The notes beneath the pieces are model-generated. The model searched no databases, was not told the origin of the DNA, and saw only the letters and a program-made list of their open reading frames with translations. The position numbers and the translations under genes were made by a program. A stretch of 64,000 bases of DNA from Sporolactobacillus laevolacticus DSM 442 (GTDB lineage Bacteria > Bacillota > Bacilli > Bacillales > Sporolactobacillaceae), in the NCBI RefSeq assembly GCF_000497245.1, contig NZ_AWTC01000009.1, positions 70,431 through 134,430 on the forward strand, read 5' to 3'. Below are positions 23,758 to 33,522 of the stretch, in pieces. Positions within the stretch are counted from its first letter, which is position 1. Every line of letters begins with the position of its first letter.

Positions 23758-24480
23758 ATGGAAGAGAAGAAAGCGGCGGTTTTGGTTGTTGATGATGAAG
23801 AAAGAATTCGTAAACTTCTTAAAATGTATCTTGAAAGGGAAAACTATGTGATCGATGAAGCCGGAGACGGAGAAACAGCTCTCCAAATGGCTTTGGATAA
23901 AGATTATGATTTAATCCTGCTTGACTTAATGCTGCCGGGAATGGACGGCGTTGAGGTTTGTGAGAAATTGCGAGAGGCAAAGGCAACACCAGTGATCATG
24001 TTGACTGCGAAAGGTGAGGAAGCCAACCGCGTTCAAGGCTTTGAAGTAGGTACAGATGATTACATTGTGAAACCGTTTAGCCCGCGTGAAGTTGTGCTTA
24101 GAGTGAAAGCACTGCTCCGCCGCTCGTCAAAAACGAAGTTCTTGGAAACAGAAACGACAACGAAGAACGTTATCGTGTTCCCACATCTGATGATTGATCA
24201 TGATGCGCACCGCGTAAAGGTCGATCAGCGCGAAGTCAACTTGACTCCAAAGGAATATGAGTTGCTTTACTACCTTGCTCAGAATCCTGATAAAGTTTTT
24301 TCTCGTGAACAGTTGCTCAAGGATGTCTGGAACTATGAATTTTTTGGCGATTTAAGAACGGTTGACACTCATGTGAAACGACTTAGAGAGAAACTGAATC
24401 GAGTTTCGGAAGAAGCTGCAGAGATGATTGTAACTGTGTGGGGCGTTGGTTATAAAATTGAGGTTGATTCCGCGACATGA
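23758..24480 (+). CDS. resD: Response regulator ResD
   Basis: ResD is an OmpR/PhoB-type regulator that in B. subtilis turns on anaerobic respiration and cytochrome genes in response to ResE. The 240-residue protein has the receiver domain with phospho-acceptor Asp56 (LLDLMLPGMDG), Thr and Lys of the switch (MLTAKG, VKPFSPRE), and a C-terminal winged helix (about 145-235, with LTPKEYELL and VDTHVKRLREKL). ATG 23758 follows GGGAGGA at good spacing and gives the length of B. subtilis ResD. It overlaps resE by four bases. The usual upstream resABC are absent. Confidence 0.9.
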   Translation: MEEKKAAVLVVDDEERIRKLLKMYLERENYVIDEAGDGETALQMALDKDYDLILLDLMLPGMDGVEVCEKLREAKATPVIMLTAKGEEANRVQGFEVGTDDYIVKPFSPREVVLRVKALLRRSSKTKFLETETTTKNVIVFPHLMIDHDAHRVKVDQREVNLTPKEYELLYYLAQNPDKVFSREQLLKDVWNYEFFGDLRTVDTHVKRLREKLNRVSEEAAEMIVTVWGVGYKIEVDSAT

Positions 24481-26273
24481 TTTGGAGAAGTATTATCGGC
24501 AAGCTTTGGGCAACAATTATTGCGATTGTGACCATTGTGCTGCTGTTTCTAACGCTTTTTCTTCTCCAATTCTTTGAAAACAGTAATATACAGCAAGCAG
24601 ATCAGCAGATGGAGAAAATTGGGGTTAAAGCCGGGCTTTTGCTTGAACATGCCAAGGGTAGCAACGTAGAGGATACACTGCTCTCAATATCTGACATTGC
24701 AGATGTCTATGATGCTGATTACGTTTTGATCGTGAACGATCAAGTTTGGAGTGGCCCAAAAAAGAGTGCTATGGCAGGCTTAAATCGCCGTTTTTTTGAA
24801 ACGGATGCGACACTCCGGCAGGCTCTGACAAATAATAGAACAGCCAATAAAATTGGCAATTTTAAGATGACCACCAATCATGTGAAAAAGAATCAGCGAC
24901 TGCTCATTGTAGGCGTTCCTGTCCGAACTTCTTCAGGTGAACATGGAGCAGTGTACGTCATCCAGCCTGTCCAAATTGCTCAGAATGCATTAGACCAATC
25001 GAAGAAATTGATCTATCTTTGTGCGGGCTTGTCGATATTGCTCACTACCTTTTTTGCTTTTTTTCTATCCACAAGGATTGGATCGCCGCTGCGAAGAATG
25101 AGAAAAGCAGCACTACAAGTGGCGTTAGGCAATTTTGACATCACGGTTCCGGTAATCACACGCGACGAGGTGGGTGATCTCGCTGTCGCTTTTAATAATA
25201 TGAGAGAAAAACTCAAAGCGAATATGACCGCGCTTAATCAAGAAAAAGAGCAGCTAGCGGGAATTCTACAAAATATGGCAGACGGCGTGCTTTTGATTGA
25301 CACAAAAGCAAAAATCGTGGCCAGTAATCCACCAGCTGAGCACTTTGTTTACTCTTGGAACTATGAACATGATCATGACCCCGCTCAAATTCAGACACCA
25401 GATGATCTTCGTGACCTTCTGCTTGAAGTCTCTGAGGACGGTGTTCAGAAAATGCGGGAAATCAGTGTTCAGGGGCGTATATGGGTAGTCATTATGAAAC
25501 CGCTCTATGATCAAAATAAGATCAGAGGCGCTGTGGCTGTACTGCGGGACATGACTGAAGAACGGCATAACGACCAAATGATTAAAAGTTTTGTCGCTAA
25601 TGTCAGCCATGAACTGAGAACTCCAATTTCAATGATGCAAGGATATAGTGAAGCGATCATTGACGATATTGCGGAGAGTGCTCAAGAGAAAAAAGACATG
25701 GCGCAAATCATTCTAGATGAGTCTCAACGGATGGGGCGACTTGTCAATGAGCTGCTTGATCTGGCAAAATTGGAAACCGGTCATTTTCAACTTGATCGAC
25801 GTAACATAGAACTTGGAGATTTCTTCCGTCATGTGGTTACGAAATTCAGTAATTTGGTGAATGATGCCGGTATCCGGCTGCAGGCAAACATTGATCTGGT
25901 TGATGGAAAGACATTCCTATTAGACCCGGACAGAGTGGAGCAAGTCATGACCAATCTGATTGATAATGCCATTCGCCATACACGCAAGGACGGTGTTGTT
26001 GCCGTTGAGGCACGCTTTGAGGATGAACTGCTTCATATTTTTGTCCGTGACTCAGGTGTCGGCATCGCGCAGGAGGACATCCCATTTGTATTCGAACGCT
26101 TCTATAAAGCAGACAAAGCGCGTACAAGAGGTAAGGCCGGTACCGGGCTTGGGCTGGCAATTGCGAAGCATATTGTTGAAGCACATGGTGGAGAAATAAG
26201 TGTCAACAGTATAAAAGGCGAAGGAACCACATTTCAATTTACGCTATCGCAGGATAAAGCGTCAGATAGATGA
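24477..26273 (+). CDS. resE: Sensor histidine kinase ResE
   Basis: ResE phosphorylates and dephosphorylates ResD in response to oxygen limitation and nitric oxide. The 598-residue protein has an N-terminal membrane segment (about 10-32), an extracytoplasmic sensor of about 140 residues, a second membrane segment (about 178-200), HAMP (200-255), PAS (about 260-365), HisKA with His378 (NVSHELRTP) and the GHKL ATPase with DRVEQVMTNLIDNAIRHT, DSGVGI and GTGLGLAIAKHI. Length is normal. A bidirectional terminator shared with fer follows. Confidence 0.9.
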   Translation: MIWRSIIGKLWATIIAIVTIVLLFLTLFLLQFFENSNIQQADQQMEKIGVKAGLLLEHAKGSNVEDTLLSISDIADVYDADYVLIVNDQVWSGPKKSAMAGLNRRFFETDATLRQALTNNRTANKIGNFKMTTNHVKKNQRLLIVGVPVRTSSGEHGAVYVIQPVQIAQNALDQSKKLIYLCAGLSILLTTFFAFFLSTRIGSPLRRMRKAALQVALGNFDITVPVITRDEVGDLAVAFNNMREKLKANMTALNQEKEQLAGILQNMADGVLLIDTKAKIVASNPPAEHFVYSWNYEHDHDPAQIQTPDDLRDLLLEVSEDGVQKMREISVQGRIWVVIMKPLYDQNKIRGAVAVLRDMTEERHNDQMIKSFVANVSHELRTPISMMQGYSEAIIDDIAESAQEKKDMAQIILDESQRMGRLVNELLDLAKLETGHFQLDRRNIELGDFFRHVVTKFSNLVNDAGIRLQANIDLVDGKTFLLDPDRVEQVMTNLIDNAIRHTRKDGVVAVEARFEDELLHIFVRDSGVGIAQEDIPFVFERFYKADKARTRGKAGTGLGLAIAKHIVEAHGGEISVNSIKGEGTTFQFTLSQDKASDR

Positions 26274-26292
26274 CCTTTTCACAATCATCCAG

Positions 26293-26340
26293 AACAAAAA
26301 GAGGATTGAAGCCATTTGATAAGCTTCAATCCTCTTTGTT
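26293..26340. terminator. Bidirectional terminator between resE and fer
   Basis: AACAAAAAGAGGATTGAAGC (26293-26312) pairs with its near-perfect complement (26323-26340) across a 10-nt loop. The A-rich and T-rich ends make it usable on both strands for these convergent genes. Confidence 0.85.
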
Positions 26341-26358
26341 GAGGTTTAATTTAGATTC

Positions 26359-26652
<294 letters not shown>

Positions 26653-26796
26653 TCATCGAACTTAGCCTCCTAATTTTAATGAAGCTGCTCATTTTTTTCA
26701 ATAGGGATCAAGCGGCCAGTCGTTAACATTTGTCGAAACATGTCTTAAAAAAAGGTAAAATAAAGATAAGGTTAAGAAGCAGAGGATGGATGGCTC

Positions 26797-27882
26797 GTGG
26801 AATACCGTTACGCAATCATCTTATATCTTGTCAATCAATTCCGAGGTGAACGCACCATTTCCGGCATCTATCACCTTTTGAAAGGCAAAAAATCATCACA
26901 AAGCATTCAAGATAGTTTTCTCTTTCACGTTGAACCTTTCTTCCATTCCTGTGAGGATTTGGATCGCCGTGACTTCAAAGCATTGATCGACGAATGCATG
27001 AGCCGCAGATGGATAAGCTCTCCGGAACAAGACAGCCAACGTTTTGTCCTTTCTTCAGAGGGAGAGCGTGTGTTTTCCAGACTGGATGGACATCTTTTGA
27101 CTCCGGAAGGGCTCAACTTCACTGAACAAGTGAATGAGGAGAGCCGTTTTTGGCTGAAGCTCCAACTTATGGTTCAAACACTTTCAGCGCTGCTTTACCA
27201 CCAGAGGGCTTTTCTTCCGATTACCCGACAGCCATCAGTTACTGAAAGTGTTCGCCGCTGCATCATGGAGGCTTCACTCGGCCGCAGTAAATTGGCCGCT
27301 TATTTTTATCGCGAACTCGTTTATTTCTTGCAACGGTGTCCTGCGTCGGAAGCAGAACTTTTGACCGCACAATTAACCGGATATAAAATGTCGGGACTGA
27401 CCGTCAAACAGATAGCTGAGCTTACGGGAAAAGATGAGTATGAATGTCGCATTCTCTTTAAATCTGCACTGCGACGATTGATGAGAGAAATCGCTGAATT
27501 TCCGAATTATTATCCATACACTGGACGTTTGCTGATTGTTAAAAAAAGCGCCTTGTCTTTATCCGCGGAGGAAACATTGAAACTGATAAGGAGCGGTTTG
27601 TCGCTTCACGAAGTGGCAAAGAAAAGGCGTTTGTCCCAAAGTACGGTTGAAGACCATCTCGTTGAAATTGCACTAAAAGATCGAACGATTGACATGTCCA
27701 ATTACCTTTCTGATCGTTTGGAAAAACAGATTCTTGAGGCGGCGAGTGAAGCGAAAACAAAGCAACTGAAACCGATTAAGAAGTTGCTTTTGGATCGGGC
27801 AAGCTATTTTCAAATTCGTCTCGCTTTGGCGAAGGAAGCTGTACGTAGAGGAGAAGATCCTAATGGGACGACTGATGAATGA
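26797..27882 (+). CDS. ypbB: YpbB, RecQ-associated helix-turn-helix protein
   Basis: The 361-residue protein matches B. subtilis YpbB in size and place just upstream of recS. Its function is not established; the C-terminal 100 residues form the helicase-associated helix-turn-helix seen at the end of many RecQ proteins (SAEETLKLIRSGLSLHEVAKKR, then SQSTVEDHL). Because RecS lacks that domain, YpbB may supply it in trans; this is inference. GTG start with AGAGGA upstream. Its last 20 bases overlap recS. Confidence 0.85.
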   Translation: MEYRYAIILYLVNQFRGERTISGIYHLLKGKKSSQSIQDSFLFHVEPFFHSCEDLDRRDFKALIDECMSRRWISSPEQDSQRFVLSSEGERVFSRLDGHLLTPEGLNFTEQVNEESRFWLKLQLMVQTLSALLYHQRAFLPITRQPSVTESVRRCIMEASLGRSKLAAYFYRELVYFLQRCPASEAELLTAQLTGYKMSGLTVKQIAELTGKDEYECRILFKSALRRLMREIAEFPNYYPYTGRLLIVKKSALSLSAEETLKLIRSGLSLHEVAKKRRLSQSTVEDHLVEIALKDRTIDMSNYLSDRLEKQILEAASEAKTKQLKPIKKLLLDRASYFQIRLALAKEAVRRGEDPNGTTDE

Positions 27883-29410
27883 CCATGAATCAGACTTGAT
27901 TGCCCAAGCACGGGACATTTTGAAAAAGAAGTTTGGATACGATCAGTTTCGAAGCGGTCAACAGCAGGTGATTCAAGAAGTGCTGAGCGGCCATGATGTC
28001 TTTGCGATGATGCCAACGGGAAGCGGAAAGTCGATTTGTTATGAGGTTCCGGGCTATCTTCTTGAAGGGATCGTGCTGATCATTTCTCCATTGCTGTCCT
28101 TAATGGAGGATCAGGTCAACCAATTAAGGGAGATTGGTGAGAAGAATGTACGAGCACTGAATGGGTTGATGCATCCTGAGGAACGTTCACGAGTGCTGGC
28201 GCATCTACGAGATATACGATTCTTGTTCATTTCTCCGGAAATGCTCCGGCAACACTCAGTACTTACTGCATTAAGTCGGGTGAAGTTGTCATTGTTTGTC
28301 GTGGATGAGGCACATTGCGTGTCGCAATGGGGACATGACTTTCGACCTGATTATCTCTATCTTGCCGAAATCAGGTCGCATTTAGGGAACCCCGCCTGTC
28401 TGGCTGTTACAGCGACGGCGGATGAACGAGTAAGAGAGGATATTGTACGTTCACTTGATTTGAGAGCAGTCAACTATGTATTGATGAGTGTTGATCGCCG
28501 CAACATCGCCTTAGCGGTTCACAAGGTCAAAAGTAGTGAGGAGAAAATTGAGGAGCTGTGCAAGCTACTAAGTAAGGTGCAATTGCCTGGGATCGTCTAT
28601 TGTGCAGGGCGTGACTGGACAGAAAAAATTGCAGATATTATTCGCCAGAAACTCGGTTTACGCACAGCTTTCTACCATGGCGGGATGGAAGCTGTTGACC
28701 GGAGAAAAATTCAAAATCAGTTTCTTGACGGCCAATTGGATCTTTTATGCTGTACAAATGCGTTCGGAATGGGGATAAATAAACCGGATATCCGTTTAGT
28801 TGTTCACTTTCATTTCCCAGCTACAATGAATGCCTACCTGCAGGAAATCGGACGTGCCTCCCGAGATGGCAAGCAAGGACTCGCCATCCTATACTACGCT
28901 GAACAAGATGAACACTATCCGCTCGGATTTATTGACGCAAATTTTCCTGATGACACGCTGCTCCGACAAGTACTGAGAGAGTTGGATCAAGGATTGTTGA
29001 AATTGGAAAAGAAAGAAACATTTCTAACTTCGCTCCAAGATCGAGGCGCAAGTGAGACAGCGGCCCGTTTTATCTTTGAAAATGTTCGCTTCGTTACACG
29101 GGGAATGAATTATTCATCCATTTTTGAGGAGTGCCGGAAGAAGATTACTGAGCGCCGATCGGTCCAATTGAATGAGTTATCAATGATGAAGCGTTATCTG
29201 AACAGTACAACATGCAGAAGAGCATTTTATCTTTCTGTATATAATGAATCGCAAAGCGAGAAACTGGATCTTTGCTGTGATCAATGCGGACTTAGTCTTG
29301 AGGCTTTTGAGCGAGCGTGTCCGCAAACTTCTGACGTGCATCCAGAACAAACTCTTGATTGGCATCAGAGGCTGGCAACGATTTTTAGAGAAAGTGAGCG
29401 AGATATTTGA
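27863..29410 (+). CDS. recS: RecQ-family ATP-dependent DNA helicase RecS
   Basis: RecS is a 3'-5' helicase of the RecQ family acting at stalled forks and in repair. The 515-residue protein has helicase motif I MPTGSGKS near residue 50, DEAH box VVDEAHCVSQWGHDFRPDY, TATA motif, motif V/VI GMGINKPDIR and QEIGRASRDG, and a zinc-binding region with CRRAF...CCDQCG near residues 437-460. The HRDC domain is absent, as in RecS. The start overlaps ypbB and follows GAGGAG. Confidence 0.93.
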   Translation: MGRLMNDHESDLIAQARDILKKKFGYDQFRSGQQQVIQEVLSGHDVFAMMPTGSGKSICYEVPGYLLEGIVLIISPLLSLMEDQVNQLREIGEKNVRALNGLMHPEERSRVLAHLRDIRFLFISPEMLRQHSVLTALSRVKLSLFVVDEAHCVSQWGHDFRPDYLYLAEIRSHLGNPACLAVTATADERVREDIVRSLDLRAVNYVLMSVDRRNIALAVHKVKSSEEKIEELCKLLSKVQLPGIVYCAGRDWTEKIADIIRQKLGLRTAFYHGGMEAVDRRKIQNQFLDGQLDLLCCTNAFGMGINKPDIRLVVHFHFPATMNAYLQEIGRASRDGKQGLAILYYAEQDEHYPLGFIDANFPDDTLLRQVLRELDQGLLKLEKKETFLTSLQDRGASETAARFIFENVRFVTRGMNYSSIFEECRKKITERRSVQLNELSMMKRYLNSTTCRRAFYLSVYNESQSEKLDLCCDQCGLSLEAFERACPQTSDVHPEQTLDWHQRLATIFRESERDI

Positions 29411-29997
29411 ATGAAACAAACAAAGATCTGACCAATAATGAGATTCGCAAGTCCCTATATTTGTCACAAGGACTTCTTCTCAGCATCTCAGTTGGCTTGA
29501 TTATCTTTTTTGGAAAAGAACTACCACTAATGAATTGGTATCGAATTGATGGGAAGATATGTCTTATAGGTATTTGTGCCGGCATCGCGATGGTCTGGAT
29601 TCAGAACTTTGCCGAACGTTGGATACCAGAAAATTGGCAGGACGATGATGGTATCAATGAACGTTTGTTCCAAGCTTTTCGCTTGCCGGTTTTAATTTTC
29701 GTCATGATCGGAGTGGCAATCATTGAAGAAGTGCTTTTCCGAGGCTTAATGCAACACTTTGTTGGCTATGTCGCAGCAAGCCTTCTTTTCGCTTTAATTC
29801 ATTTCAGGTATGTCAGAAAACCTTTATTACTCGCTACAGTAATGCTCTTCAGTTTCTGTCTTGGCTGGCTGTATATCCGGACAGGCAGTCTCGCGGCACC
29901 AGTTATTGCCCACTTCATAATTAATGCGTTGCCTGCGCTAATCTATAAATGGAATGGCAACCGGGGAAACGGTCAAAGGAACCCAGGACGTGAATAA
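29407..29997 (+). CDS. ypbD: CPBP-family intramembrane glutamic protease YpbD
   Basis: The 196-residue membrane protein belongs to the CAAX/Abi (CPBP) protease family. The catalytic EExxxR motif reads EEVLFRG (near residue 112), followed by HF.YVRKP and a final motif AHFIINALPA near the C terminus. Five or six hydrophobic segments are visible. The TTG start overlaps the recS stop by four bases (TTGA), so it is probably coupled; the nearby ATG at 29411 is in another frame. Position matches B. subtilis ypbD. Substrate unknown. Confidence 0.85.
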   Translation: MNETNKDLTNNEIRKSLYLSQGLLLSISVGLIIFFGKELPLMNWYRIDGKICLIGICAGIAMVWIQNFAERWIPENWQDDDGINERLFQAFRLPVLIFVMIGVAIIEEVLFRGLMQHFVGYVAASLLFALIHFRYVRKPLLLATVMLFSFCLGWLYIRTGSLAAPVIAHFIINALPALIYKWNGNRGNGQRNPGRE

Positions 29998-30068
29998 TCG
30001 GATCAAGGAATGGATTGTCCTATTTTGATCATCACGCTCATAACTTATTATGAGAGAGGTGATCGGCG

Positions 30069-30527
30069 ATGTCGCTCCAGGCATTTCGTGATAATGGGCA
30101 GATTCCTAGTATCACATATACTATTTTGACGGAACTCATCAAGCGCAAACAAAAGAAAAATACATGGAAACGAAGAGAGGCGGTGGCTAGTCTAAGTTTG
30201 ATCGCCTGCTGCGGCAGCTTGATCCTTTATGTCTTCTTTTTTCATCCGGAAAGTCTCTCCTCCATGAAGGGCTTTCATACATTGATCAGTCGACCCGGAG
30301 TTTTGTTGATCCTGTTTCTCTCTGTTTTGTTTATCATAGTTTTTATATTCTGCCGGGGCGAACGAGAAGACGCTGAAGATGATTTTGATGATCTGCGTGA
30401 TGAGGTAATTGATCGCACAGATGAGCTTTGGCTTAAGGAACAGGTCGATTTCAAAGGTGATTCTGCTCGCTACGTAATAATGAATTACCTGAAAAAAGAA
30501 TTTGATATTAACCTGTTTTATAAGTAA
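30069..30527 (+). CDS. ypbF: YpbF-like DUF2663 membrane protein
   Basis: The 152-residue protein has two hydrophobic segments (about 41-60 and 77-94), a basic N-terminal third and an acidic stretch EDAEDDFDDLRDE before a predicted helix. Size, topology and position agree with B. subtilis YpbF, whose function is unknown. The ATG follows GAGAGGTGATCGGCG. ypbE, which lies next to it in B. subtilis, is absent. A terminator follows. Confidence 0.8.
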   Translation: MSLQAFRDNGQIPSITYTILTELIKRKQKKNTWKRREAVASLSLIACCGSLILYVFFFHPESLSSMKGFHTLISRPGVLLILFLSVLFIIVFIFCRGEREDAEDDFDDLRDEVIDRTDELWLKEQVDFKGDSARYVIMNYLKKEFDINLFYK

Positions 30528-30543
30528 TTGCTATTCATAAAGA

Positions 30544-30575
30544 TGGCTGCTTCGCGATGAGACGTGAAGCAGCCA
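30544..30575. terminator. Terminator between ypbF and cotJC
   Basis: TGGCTGCTTC (30544-30553) pairs perfectly with GAAGCAGCCA (30566-30575) across a 12-nt loop. A T-rich stretch follows on the plus strand after a gap; it separates two convergent genes and could act on both. Confidence 0.6.
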
Positions 30576-30600
30576 AATATTAATTGTTTTTTCGTCAGAA

Positions 30601-31167
30601 TCAGAACACTTTCTTTTTGTTTTGTTCTTCCTTGAGCAGCTCAACGGCTTCGCGAAACCGTTGCGAGTGAATGATTTCACGTTCACGAAGGAAACCAAGG
30701 GAATCATTAATCAGCGGGTCATCGGAGATATTAATAATCCATTGATAGGTGGAACGTGCTTTTTCTTCAGCCGCAATGTCTTCATACAAATCGGCAATCG
30801 GATCGCCTTTGGATTGAATGGGCATGTCGAACTTTTGACCGGCTGCGTTATGGTAATAAACTGATTTTCCATGATCGACATAATGCTCGCCAAGGCCTGC
30901 TTCTTTTAGTTGTTCAGGTGTTGCATCCTTAGTTAACTTGTAAACCATTGTGGCAATCATTTCCAAGTGTGCGAATTCTTCTGTGCCGATATCATTAAGC
31001 AAGCCCATAACTCGACTAGGTATCGTGTAACGCTGATTCAAATAACGGAGCGCAGCGGCAAGCTCGCCATCAGCGCCTCCGTACTGTTCGATCAGGAACT
31101 TTGCCATTTTAGGGTTGCAGATTCCTACTCGGACAGGGTATTGAAGTTTCTTTTCATAATACCACAC
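30601..31167 (-). CDS. cotJC: Spore coat protein CotJC (manganese catalase family)
   Basis: CotJC is an inner-coat protein with the manganese-catalase ferritin-like fold. The 188-residue protein has the paired carboxylate/histidine metal motifs GTEEFAHLEM near residue 62, EDIAAEEKARSTYQ near 130 and REREIIHSQRF near 163. It is the last gene of cotJA-cotJB-cotJC on the minus strand. In B. subtilis the cotJ operon is elsewhere; here it is inserted between ypbF and ypbG. Confidence 0.94.
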   Translation of the reverse strand: MWYYEKKLQYPVRVGICNPKMAKFLIEQYGGADGELAAALRYLNQRYTIPSRVMGLLNDIGTEEFAHLEMIATMVYKLTKDATPEQLKEAGLGEHYVDHGKSVYYHNAAGQKFDMPIQSKGDPIADLYEDIAAEEKARSTYQWIINISDDPLINDSLGFLREREIIHSQRFREAVELLKEEQNKKKVF

Positions 31168-31206
31168 AAATGTCCGCCTCCTCGTTTATCAGTCAGGGAA
31201 TAGAGG

Positions 31207-31476
31207 TTAGACTTGCCACGGCCAAGGTGTGTCTATCCATTGCCACGGATAGGCAGAAAGACTATGGCCAAACTGTCTGAGCGGGCCGTATTTTGCTTCG
31301 AAAGTTTCGCGAAGTTCGGCACTTTTCTTCGCCGCTGAATTAAATTGTTTAAGTGCTTCTAAGTCATCGGGATGTGTATCAAGATAAAGAGTCAGTTCTA
31401 CAAGCGTGAAGTCAATGGCCTGGAGCGATTTCAGATCGGAATAATAACTCTCTGGCACTTGTTTTGGCTCAGCCAT
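31207..31476 (-). CDS. cotJB: Spore coat protein CotJB
   Basis: CotJB is a small coat protein needed with CotJA for coat assembly of CotJC. The 89-residue product has the family features LQAIDFTLVELTLYLDTHP and the C-terminal YPWQWIDTPWPWQ. The ATG at 31476 lies about 8 nt after AGAGGGAT; the frame runs further to 31566 without a suitable site. It overlaps cotJA by eight bases. Confidence 0.92.
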   Translation of the reverse strand: MAEPKQVPESYYSDLKSLQAIDFTLVELTLYLDTHPDDLEALKQFNSAAKKSAELRETFEAKYGPLRQFGHSLSAYPWQWIDTPWPWQV

Positions 31477-31705
31477 TTGTGTCAATCCCTCTTTTCTTAA
31501 GCAAATATGGATTCGTATACGGGGTATAGAGCCCCGGCCATAAGGTGCCATGCGCGAGCGCTTCAAAAGGCGAAAATTGTTCCATACCCCTCGGTTGGAA
31601 ACCTAGATAGAGCTGTACTGGTGTCTCATAGGAGACAGGACTGAGTGGCGGGCAAGGATCCATAGGACTGACATAAGGTGAATACCATTTTCTAGATGTA
31701 GCCAA
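31469..31705 (-). CDS. cotJA: Spore coat protein CotJA
   Basis: CotJA is the first gene of the cotJ operon and a small inner-coat component. The 78-residue product has MDPCPPLSP, the conserved block FQPRGMEQFSPFEALAHGTLW and a C-terminal TPYTNPY. The start is TTG at 31705, placed 7 nt after the very strong AAAGGAGG. A sigma-E-like promoter lies 42 bp upstream. Confidence 0.92.
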   Translation of the reverse strand: MATSRKWYSPYVSPMDPCPPLSPVSYETPVQLYLGFQPRGMEQFSPFEALAHGTLWPGLYTPYTNPYLLKKRGIDTNG

Positions 31706-31746
31706 GAAGAAACCTCCTTTCAGTCATTCATGTGAATTCATCATCT

Positions 31747-31776
31747 TTTTATATGCCAGTTCTGCTTGTACATAGA
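31747..31776 (-). promoter_or_regulatory. Candidate sigma-E promoter of cotJABC
   Basis: On the minus strand GTCTATG (31776-31770) and CATATAAA (31754-31747) are separated by 15 bp, resembling the sigma-E pattern KMATATT / CATACAHT with several mismatches. B. subtilis cotJ is sigma-E dependent. Confidence 0.4.
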
Positions 31777-31907
31777 CCGAAACCTTATAAATACGTTTAA
31801 TTTTTGATTCTCAATGTCTTATAATCCGACACTCATGCGAATTGTTTATGACGTCTCTTAATGGGACGGGATCGTTCAATGTAATTTAAAGTGTGGAGTG
31901 ATTTCAT

Positions 31908-32672
31908 TTGTCCTTTCTCTACTTAATATTGGTACCGATTACATTAGTGCTGCTTACCTATATGTTTCTTGAAGGACGAATGAACCGTTTGATTCCGTTG
32001 GAATTGAAAATAAGCGGTTTGCCTGATCCTTTTGATGGAAAAACCATCTTTTTTATCTCAGATATTCATCGTCGTCTCATTTCCGAACAATGGCTCGACT
32101 CCTTTGAACAAAAGGCAGATTATATCGTAATTGGCGGAGATCTCACTGAGAGAGGTGTGTCGTTTTCAAGAGTGCGTGAAAATGTAAAACGACTTACAGA
32201 GCGCGGTCCGGTTTTCTTTGTATGGGGTAACCATGACTGGGATGCAGGTCCTGATCAAGTTGCGCGTATTTTAGAAGAATTTCAGGTAACTATTTTGAAC
32301 AACTCCACGCATGTATTAGAGGAGAACAACAGCTTTCTAAATTTGTCGGGTGTTAACGATTCTACAAGACATTATGATGATCTTGCCAAGACGCTTGCTT
32401 CGAGAAGGCTATTTGCTCCAACTATCCTTTTAAGCCACAACCCTGATATCCAGAAGAAGTTGAATAGATCGATGGATATCGATTATGTTATTTCAGGACA
32501 CACACATAGTGGACAAATCAACGTGTTTGGCTATACGTTGAAAGAAAAAGCTGGGGTAAAAAGACATGGATTTGGAACACTAATCATCAGCAGCGGTTAT
32601 GGAACAACCAAGCTTCCGCTCCGTTTAGGAGCGAAGCCTGACGCGCTGATGCTTAGGTTAACAAAGAAGTAA
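31908..32672 (+). CDS. ypbG: Metallophosphoesterase YpbG
   Basis: The 254-residue protein has one N-terminal membrane anchor (about 2-20) and a calcineurin-like phosphoesterase domain: metal motifs SDIHRR near residue 47, GGDLTERG, GNHDWD near 108, SHNPDI and the final GHTHSGQ near 197. It corresponds to B. subtilis YpbG; the substrate is unknown. In the usual motif SDIH is followed by a metal-binding region that is intact here. TTG start with GGAGTGA 7 nt upstream. Confidence 0.87.
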   Translation: MSFLYLILVPITLVLLTYMFLEGRMNRLIPLELKISGLPDPFDGKTIFFISDIHRRLISEQWLDSFEQKADYIVIGGDLTERGVSFSRVRENVKRLTERGPVFFVWGNHDWDAGPDQVARILEEFQVTILNNSTHVLEENNSFLNLSGVNDSTRHYDDLAKTLASRRLFAPTILLSHNPDIQKKLNRSMDIDYVISGHTHSGQINVFGYTLKEKAGVKRHGFGTLIISSGYGTTKLPLRLGAKPDALMLRLTKK

Positions 32673-32901
32673 AGCCTTTGATAAGTGTAAAAGCATGTAC
32701 ATTTTTCACATTGCGTTGTATACTACACTCAAGTCTTTTGTTCGCTGGCTGTTAAGCGAAACCGGCTTGTCTTTCGTGGTCTGAGTGATAAACAAACTCT
32801 AGACAGGAGACACCGAAATATGCCGAGATCATATAATTATAGTAAAAGTCTGCGGCGGTGCAAAGAAAAGATTAGGCTGGACGGCAAGGAGGACATTTGC
32901 G

Positions 32902-33522
32902 ATGCGATTGGAACGTTTAAATGGTGACAGGATCAAAATATTCCTGACTTTTGACGATCTCAAAGAACGCGGCATTACAAAAGAAGATATGTGGCACGAC
33001 TTGCCGAGGGTTGAGAAACTTTTCCGCGATATGATGCTAGAAGCGGACGATGAGCTTGGTTTTGAAGCGTCTGGACCGATTGATGTTGAAGTCTTTTCAC
33101 TCCCGGCACAGGGAATGGTCGTTATCGTTTCCAAGGGTAGAAACGATCGTGACGATGATTCAGATGAAGAATTTGAAGATGACGATGATTTTATTCAGAT
33201 GCAAGTCACATTGGATGAGAGCCAGGACGTTCTTTATCAGTTTGAGCAGTTTGATGATGTGATTGCTTTGTCGAAAACGCTTCACGATCTGAACATTAAG
33301 ACAGGAAGCTTGTTTCTTTATGAGAATAAATATTATATCCACTTTGATGAAAATCATCTGAGCGATGAGCTTGATCTCGAAACGCTTGTCGCCGTACTTG
33401 CCGAGTTTGGCAATACATCCACGATTACTATTTATAGATTAGAGGAGTATGGAAAACTCCTGATGAAGGATAATGCGATTTCAGAAATCTACAGATACTT
33501 TATTAAAGCTCCGCATGCCTGA
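32902..33522 (+). CDS. mecB: MecA-family ClpC adaptor YpbH (MecB)
   Basis: MecA and its paralogue YpbH/MecB bring substrates to the ClpCP protease; in B. subtilis they affect competence and sporulation. The 206-residue protein has the N-terminal substrate domain MRLERLNGDRIKIFLT, an acidic linker DRDDDSDEEFEDDDD (about 80-96) and the C-terminal ClpC-binding domain ending TITIYRLEEYGKLLMKDNA. Position between ypbG and gudB identifies it as the YpbH branch. ATG about 8 nt after AAGGAGG. The stop lies within the terminator loop. Confidence 0.88.
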   Translation: MRLERLNGDRIKIFLTFDDLKERGITKEDMWHDLPRVEKLFRDMMLEADDELGFEASGPIDVEVFSLPAQGMVVIVSKGRNDRDDDSDEEFEDDDDFIQMQVTLDESQDVLYQFEQFDDVIALSKTLHDLNIKTGSLFLYENKYYIHFDENHLSDELDLETLVAVLAEFGNTSTITIYRLEEYGKLLMKDNAISEIYRYFIKAPHA

